Part shown: piece by piece, positions 60,917 through 64,000 of the stretch
How the letters are laid out: each line of letters starts with the position of its first letter
How positions within the stretch are numbered: the first letter of the stretch is position 1
NCBI GenBank assembly: GCA_964388275.1
Contig: CAYLZD010000005.1
Coordinates: 118,683 to 182,682 of the forward strand
DNA length: 64,000 bases
Direction: 5' to 3'
Origin: JARYLZ01 sp964388275
GTDB lineage: Bacteria; Bacteroidota; Ignavibacteria; SZUA-365
Position numbers and translations under genes: made by a program
The notes under the pieces: model-generated
Seen by the model: the letters and a program-made list of their open reading frames with translations, nothing else
The model's database searches: none
Told to the model about the DNA's origin: nothing

Positions 60917-61753
60917 TCAAGGAAGCTTTTTCTTGAATTCCTGGTAACGCGCAGTCATTATCTGAGTTTCGTCCGGTGGAGAGATGTTCCACTCCTGCAT
61001 TTTTTTCTCGACGTTGTTCCGCCTATCGTCCGATGGAGGATGCGTCAGGAAGAGCTTTTCCAGCGAGCCGGCGCTGCCTTTGCCGCCGGCGCCGATCTTG
61101 TCGAAGAAGTAGCGTATGGCGCCCGGGTAATACGGCGTGTGCAACAGGTAGCGCATGCTGTAGTTGTCGGCCTCCATCTCGTCGTTGCGGCTGTTCTGCA
61201 GGAAGCCGAGATTGGTGAAGAGATTGGCCGCAATCTGCGCGACCGTGCCGGGATTCTGACCCAGCGCGGCGGCGACGAGTATCTGCACTCCATAGGCCGC
61301 CGTGATTCGTTTCGTCGCATGCCTGCGCTCCGCGTGGGCGATTTCGTGACCGATCACACCCGCAAGGGCGGCTTCGTTGTCCAGGAATTTCATGAGCCCG
61401 GTGTAAACGTAGATATAGCCGCCGGGCGTGCAGAACGCGTTCACCGTTTTATCGTCGTGAATGATTTCCACCTGATAAGGATAAACGGCCTCCTTTTTCA
61501 CCTCGGGAGAGGCGAGAATCGTCTGCACTATTCCGGAGACGTATGCCTTGACCTCCGGTTTCCCTTGAAGAATTGGATACTCGGAGGGTTTTGAACGGAT
61601 TTCCTGGTCGAGTTGCGCGCCCAATTTCACTTCGTCGGCGTCGGAGTACATCGTCACTCCGCAAGCCGCCAGGGCGCCGATATACAACAGCACTGTCGCG
61701 AGCGCGATCCGGCTGCGCAGTATCTTGTCCATATTCTTTCTAAACCGTTTCAT
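60917..61753 (-). CDS. M48-family metalloprotease lipoprotein
   Basis: 278 residues from the ATG at 61753 (AAGGAGCC upstream). A signal peptide with lipobox (IGALAACGVTM) suggests anchoring on the periplasmic side of a membrane. The M48 domain has HEIAHAERRHATKR (HEXXH zinc motif), the downstream Glu ligand in NDEMEADNYSMRYL and the usual SAGS-like region. Resembles BepA/LoiP-type periplasmic proteases involved in outer-membrane quality control. Lies between the ABC exporter and the divergent OmpA/TSP3 gene. Confidence 0.92.
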   Translation of the reverse strand: MKRFRKNMDKILRSRIALATVLLYIGALAACGVTMYSDADEVKLGAQLDQEIRSKPSEYPILQGKPEVKAYVSGIVQTILASPEVKKEAVYPYQVEIIHDDKTVNAFCTPGGYIYVYTGLMKFLDNEAALAGVIGHEIAHAERRHATKRITAAYGVQILVAAALGQNPGTVAQIAANLFTNLGFLQNSRNDEMEADNYSMRYLLHTPYYPGAIRYFFDKIGAGGKGSAGSLEKLFLTHPPSDDRRNNVEKKMQEWNISPPDETQIMTARYQEFKKKLP

Positions 61754-61891
61754 GATTGGCTCCTTCCTGGGTGACTCGCTGTTTGCGTATGAAACAAAGA
61801 TAGAAAATGACGGCGCGAATCGGAAAATGCCGGGGCGCCATCGCTCCGTCCGCAGTCACGTTCATCCCCGGAATTTCGTAATTTGCGCATC

Positions 61892-63802
61892 ATGTCAAGA
61901 TTACGGCCCTTTATACTTCTGTTGCTTCTCAGCGCTCCTTTGTGTGCTCAGGATGCGCTCGTGTACCCCGGCCGCCCGCGCTATCCCGACGGGCTTCTCT
62001 CCCTTCAGGCGGCCGGAGGGTATTCCAAGTACACGGGAGATTTTTCCGACCACAACGTGGACGCCTTCGGCATGCTGAGAGCCGCCTACGCTATCTTTCC
62101 TTCGTTTTCGCTGGGCCTGGAAGGCAAGGTCGGCAAATTGACTTTCGAGCGCCGCTCCCGCAGGGATGCGGAGGCAACCTACGAATATCAGTTCGGTGAA
62201 GAGAATATGATCCTGCGCAGCACGAAATTCAGCAGCTTCCATGTGCTGGCGCAGTTCAATCTCTTCCCCCGAGCTTATGTCACAGGCGCCGTATTCGCGG
62301 GCGCAGGCGCGACGTTCTTCGATCCCGAGGACTATGCCGAAGAAAAGGTGACGGTGCGGCCGAAAGGTGAAAATCATGTGGCGCTGTCCATACCGGCCGG
62401 CCTCAGCGCGGAGGTGTTCCTGCTGCGTTCCATCTCAGTGGGAGTGGAATTCGCCTACACTTTCCTCTTCTCCGACAGAGTGGACGCTTTCCCGCCGGTC
62501 GAGATTCGAGAGGCGTATTTCAAGGAATTCGGCCGGGCCCTGGGTGAGGACGTCACCGAGGGCAACGACGGATACTTTACACTCGGCGTCCATGCGAAAA
62601 TCTATCTCCTCGAAGACAATGACCCGGATGGGGATCTGCTCGTCAATAAGGAAGAAGAGCGCCATCGCAGCAATCCTTACGATCAGGATACCGACGGCGA
62701 CGGCCTGTCGGACTACGAAGAAGCGGTGAAATTTTCGACCAATCCCCTCGACAGGGACAGCGATATGGACGGGCTCTCGGATTATCTCGAGATCGCCCGC
62801 TACAGGACCGATCCACTGAAGAAAGACAGCGACGGCGACGGCCTCAACGATGCTGATGAAGTGCAGGTACATCTCAGCGATCCGCTGCGCGTCGACAGCG
62901 ACGGCGACGGCCTTCAAGACGGGAGGGAGGTTCTCATCGGCACCAGCCCTATACGTTTCGACAGCGACGGCGACGGCCTGGACGACCGCACAGAAGTTGA
63001 GGTGTCGAAGACGAATCCCGTGGTCGCGGATACGGACGGAGAGGGACTCTCCGATTTCATCGAATTCCGCGCGCATCGTACCGATCCCAGTAAGCCGGAT
63101 ACCGACGGCGACGGCTTGAACGACATGGAGGAAGTGGTCGAGTACAGGACCAACCCTCTGCAGCCCGACACCGACGGGGAAACCCTCACCGATTTCGATG
63201 AAATCCGGCGCATCGGAACGGATCCTCTGAAACGCGACACTGACGGCGACGGAATAACGGACGAGAAGGACCGCTGTCCGCTGGATCCTGAAACCTACAA
63301 CGGTTTTCAGGACGATGACGGCTGTCCGGATACCGCTCCCGGCGCGGTCGCCGCGGCCGCGGGAAGCGGAAAAGGCGCCCGGCCGTTGATCGGCGCGACC
63401 GGCAAGTCCATAGAGCGCATGGATACGGTCAAGATTTATGAAGGGCGTATCATCACTCTGTTCGGCGTGAACTTCGAGGTCGACAAGGACATCATTCGCC
63501 CGGAATCATACCCGATACTCGAGGAAAATGCGCGCTTGTTCTCACTGTATCCGAATCTCGTCGTTGAAATAAGGGGCCATACGGACTCGGATGCGAGCGA
63601 CGAGTACAATCAGGACCTCTCGGAGCGCAGAGCGAAGTCGGTGAGGAACTTCCTCGCCGGTTTGGGAGTAGCGCCGGACCGCATGAGCACCAAAGGTTTC
63701 GGGGAGAGCATGCCCATTGCCCCCAATACCGACGAGATCGGCAAGGCGCGGAACAGGCGGATTGAGTTCTATGTGGTCAAGACGGGATTGGAGGAGAGGT
63801 AG
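61892..63802 (+). CDS. OmpA-family outer-membrane protein with thrombospondin type-3 calcium repeats
   Basis: 636 residues from the ATG at 61892 (a TTG at 61883 is possible). Signal peptide (LRPFILLLLLSAPLCAQ); a beta-barrel-like N-terminal region (about 25-245); ten tandem 22-23-residue TSP3-like repeats (about 245-455) each with DxDxDGLxD calcium-binding loops; a short low-complexity linker; and a C-terminal OmpA peptidoglycan-binding domain (about 520-630; FGVNFEVDKDIIRPES, IRGHTDSDASDEYNQDLSERRAKSV, GFGESMPIAPN). It probably tethers the outer membrane to the wall. The calcium repeats make a stiff spacer. Confidence 0.92.
   Translation: MSRLRPFILLLLLSAPLCAQDALVYPGRPRYPDGLLSLQAAGGYSKYTGDFSDHNVDAFGMLRAAYAIFPSFSLGLEGKVGKLTFERRSRRDAEATYEYQFGEENMILRSTKFSSFHVLAQFNLFPRAYVTGAVFAGAGATFFDPEDYAEEKVTVRPKGENHVALSIPAGLSAEVFLLRSISVGVEFAYTFLFSDRVDAFPPVEIREAYFKEFGRALGEDVTEGNDGYFTLGVHAKIYLLEDNDPDGDLLVNKEEERHRSNPYDQDTDGDGLSDYEEAVKFSTNPLDRDSDMDGLSDYLEIARYRTDPLKKDSDGDGLNDADEVQVHLSDPLRVDSDGDGLQDGREVLIGTSPIRFDSDGDGLDDRTEVEVSKTNPVVADTDGEGLSDFIEFRAHRTDPSKPDTDGDGLNDMEEVVEYRTNPLQPDTDGETLTDFDEIRRIGTDPLKRDTDGDGITDEKDRCPLDPETYNGFQDDDGCPDTAPGAVAAAAGSGKGARPLIGATGKSIERMDTVKIYEGRIITLFGVNFEVDKDIIRPESYPILEENARLFSLYPNLVVEIRGHTDSDASDEYNQDLSERRAKSVRNFLAGLGVAPDRMSTKGFGESMPIAPNTDEIGKARNRRIEFYVVKTGLEER
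62630..63255 (+). repeat. Tandem 69-bp repeat units encoding TSP3 calcium loops
   Basis: About ten tandem units with 22-23-codon periodicity, each beginning GAC-A/GC-GAC-GGC-GAC-GGC-type codons for DSDGDGL/DTDGDGL. One unit is 22 residues. The units are diverged, as expected for old repeats. Tandem DNA repeats of this type can misassemble or vary in copy number. Confidence 0.85.
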
Positions 63803-63832
63803 GGGAACGGGCCTGCCCACCGAAGCTCCGCG
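63802..63832 (-). repeat. 31-bp dispersed inverted repeat, right copy
   Basis: Reverse complement of 57525-57555 over 31 bp. It lies directly after the OmpA/TSP3 stop codon (63800-63802), in a GC-rich stretch that includes GGAACGGG tracts and a TTCCACAACGTGGAA palindrome at about 63846-63860. Confidence 0.85.
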
Positions 63833-63925
63833 ACCTGTCCACCGTAGTTCCACAACGTGGAACGCAGGTGGAAGCGGAGCGCAGGCGGGGAACGGGACAC
63901 GGGGAACGGGGCATCCGACTCTATA

Positions 63926-63971
63926 AGCCCCGAAGGGGCGAAATAATACAGCCCAGGGCGTCAGCCCTGGG
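63926..63971. repeat. REP-like intergenic palindromic element
   Basis: Two adjacent perfect hairpins: GGCCCC-type GCCCC-GAA-GGGGC (63927-63939) and CCCAGGGC-GTCA-GCCCTGGG (63952-63971). The order and wording (CCCCGAAGGGGCGAAAT..CAGCCCAGGGCGTC) match the REP-like extragenic repeats common in environmental Bacteroidota/Planctomycetota-like genomes. Sits past the last gene at the window edge. Confidence 0.7.
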
Positions 63972-64000
63972 TGAGTGGCCAAGAATAAGGTCGCAGAGCC

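Noticed and set aside
62620..63260. CRISPR-like periodicity
   Set aside because: The 69-bp period is coding (TSP3 calcium loops), diverged and in frame; no spacer/repeat structure.

Overview
The window is a GC-rich bacterial contig with one 100-N scaffold gap (57574-57673). The gene content points to a Gram-negative member of the Bacteroidota/Chlorobiota/Ignavibacteriota (FCB) group. A 1432-residue secreted protein ends in a type A type-IX-secretion-like C-terminal domain, there is an S46 dipeptidyl-peptidase, a DUF3078 protein, a BamA-like barrel and an OmpA/thrombospondin-3-repeat protein, and many proteins carry lipoboxes. The genus cannot be fixed from the sequence. I saw no rRNA, tRNA, CRISPR array, insertion sequence or prophage.

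Layout. 1-2629 (minus): TetR regulator, TolC channel and a lipoprotein membrane-fusion adaptor of an efflux system that runs off the left edge, with a palindromic operator at the tetR start. 2790-10434 (minus): a sigma-54-linked respiratory/redox module. Two glycine-cleavage-H-like proteins, both without the lipoyl lysine, flank a HybA-like four-cluster ferredoxin and a HybB/NrfD-like quinone subunit. These are followed by a heme-motif histidine kinase, an NtrC-type activator and an archaemetzincin. An exact GG-N10-GC sigma-54 promoter and upstream inverted repeats precede it. 10524-25734: methyltransferase, a VPS10/BNR-repeat exoprotein, fructose-1,6-bisphosphatase, S9 and S46 peptidases, acyl-CoA dehydrogenase, a SPOR protein and several membrane or lipoproteins of unknown function. 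25839-30876: indolepyruvate:ferredoxin oxidoreductase (iorAB), MFS transporter, DUF3078 protein, MscL.

31094-36930 (plus) is the most unusual cluster. A receiver-PP2C phosphatase (RsbU-like), a STAS antagonist with a long unknown C-terminus and an RsbW-like kinase are interleaved with all three parts of an ABC importer (lipoprotein, permease, ATPase). This looks like a partner-switching circuit built into a transporter operon. 37020-42150: PhoB/PhoR-like two-component pair, PhoU, histone-deacetylase-like amidohydrolase, EamA exporter. 42404-49912: membrane pyrophosphatase (K+-independent signature) with soluble pyrophosphatase, a DUF2795 protein with a good sigma-70 promoter, BamA-like protein, HolB and RicT/PSP1. 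49966-52780 (minus): homogentisate dioxygenase, a small cytochrome c and NADP-isocitrate dehydrogenase.

52976-64000: the giant sorted exoprotein, a repeat-bordered assembly gap, a small lipoprotein translationally coupled to a 53-residue membrane protein, a NatAB-like ABC exporter, an M48 lipoprotein protease, the OmpA/TSP3 protein and REP-like repeats at the right end.

Taken together the peptidases, IorAB, HmgA, acyl-CoA dehydrogenase and a TrpXYZ-type ABC family suggest peptide and aromatic amino-acid catabolism. The pyrophosphatases, Fbp and Icd are central metabolism. Functions are assigned from motifs read by eye; no database search was run.
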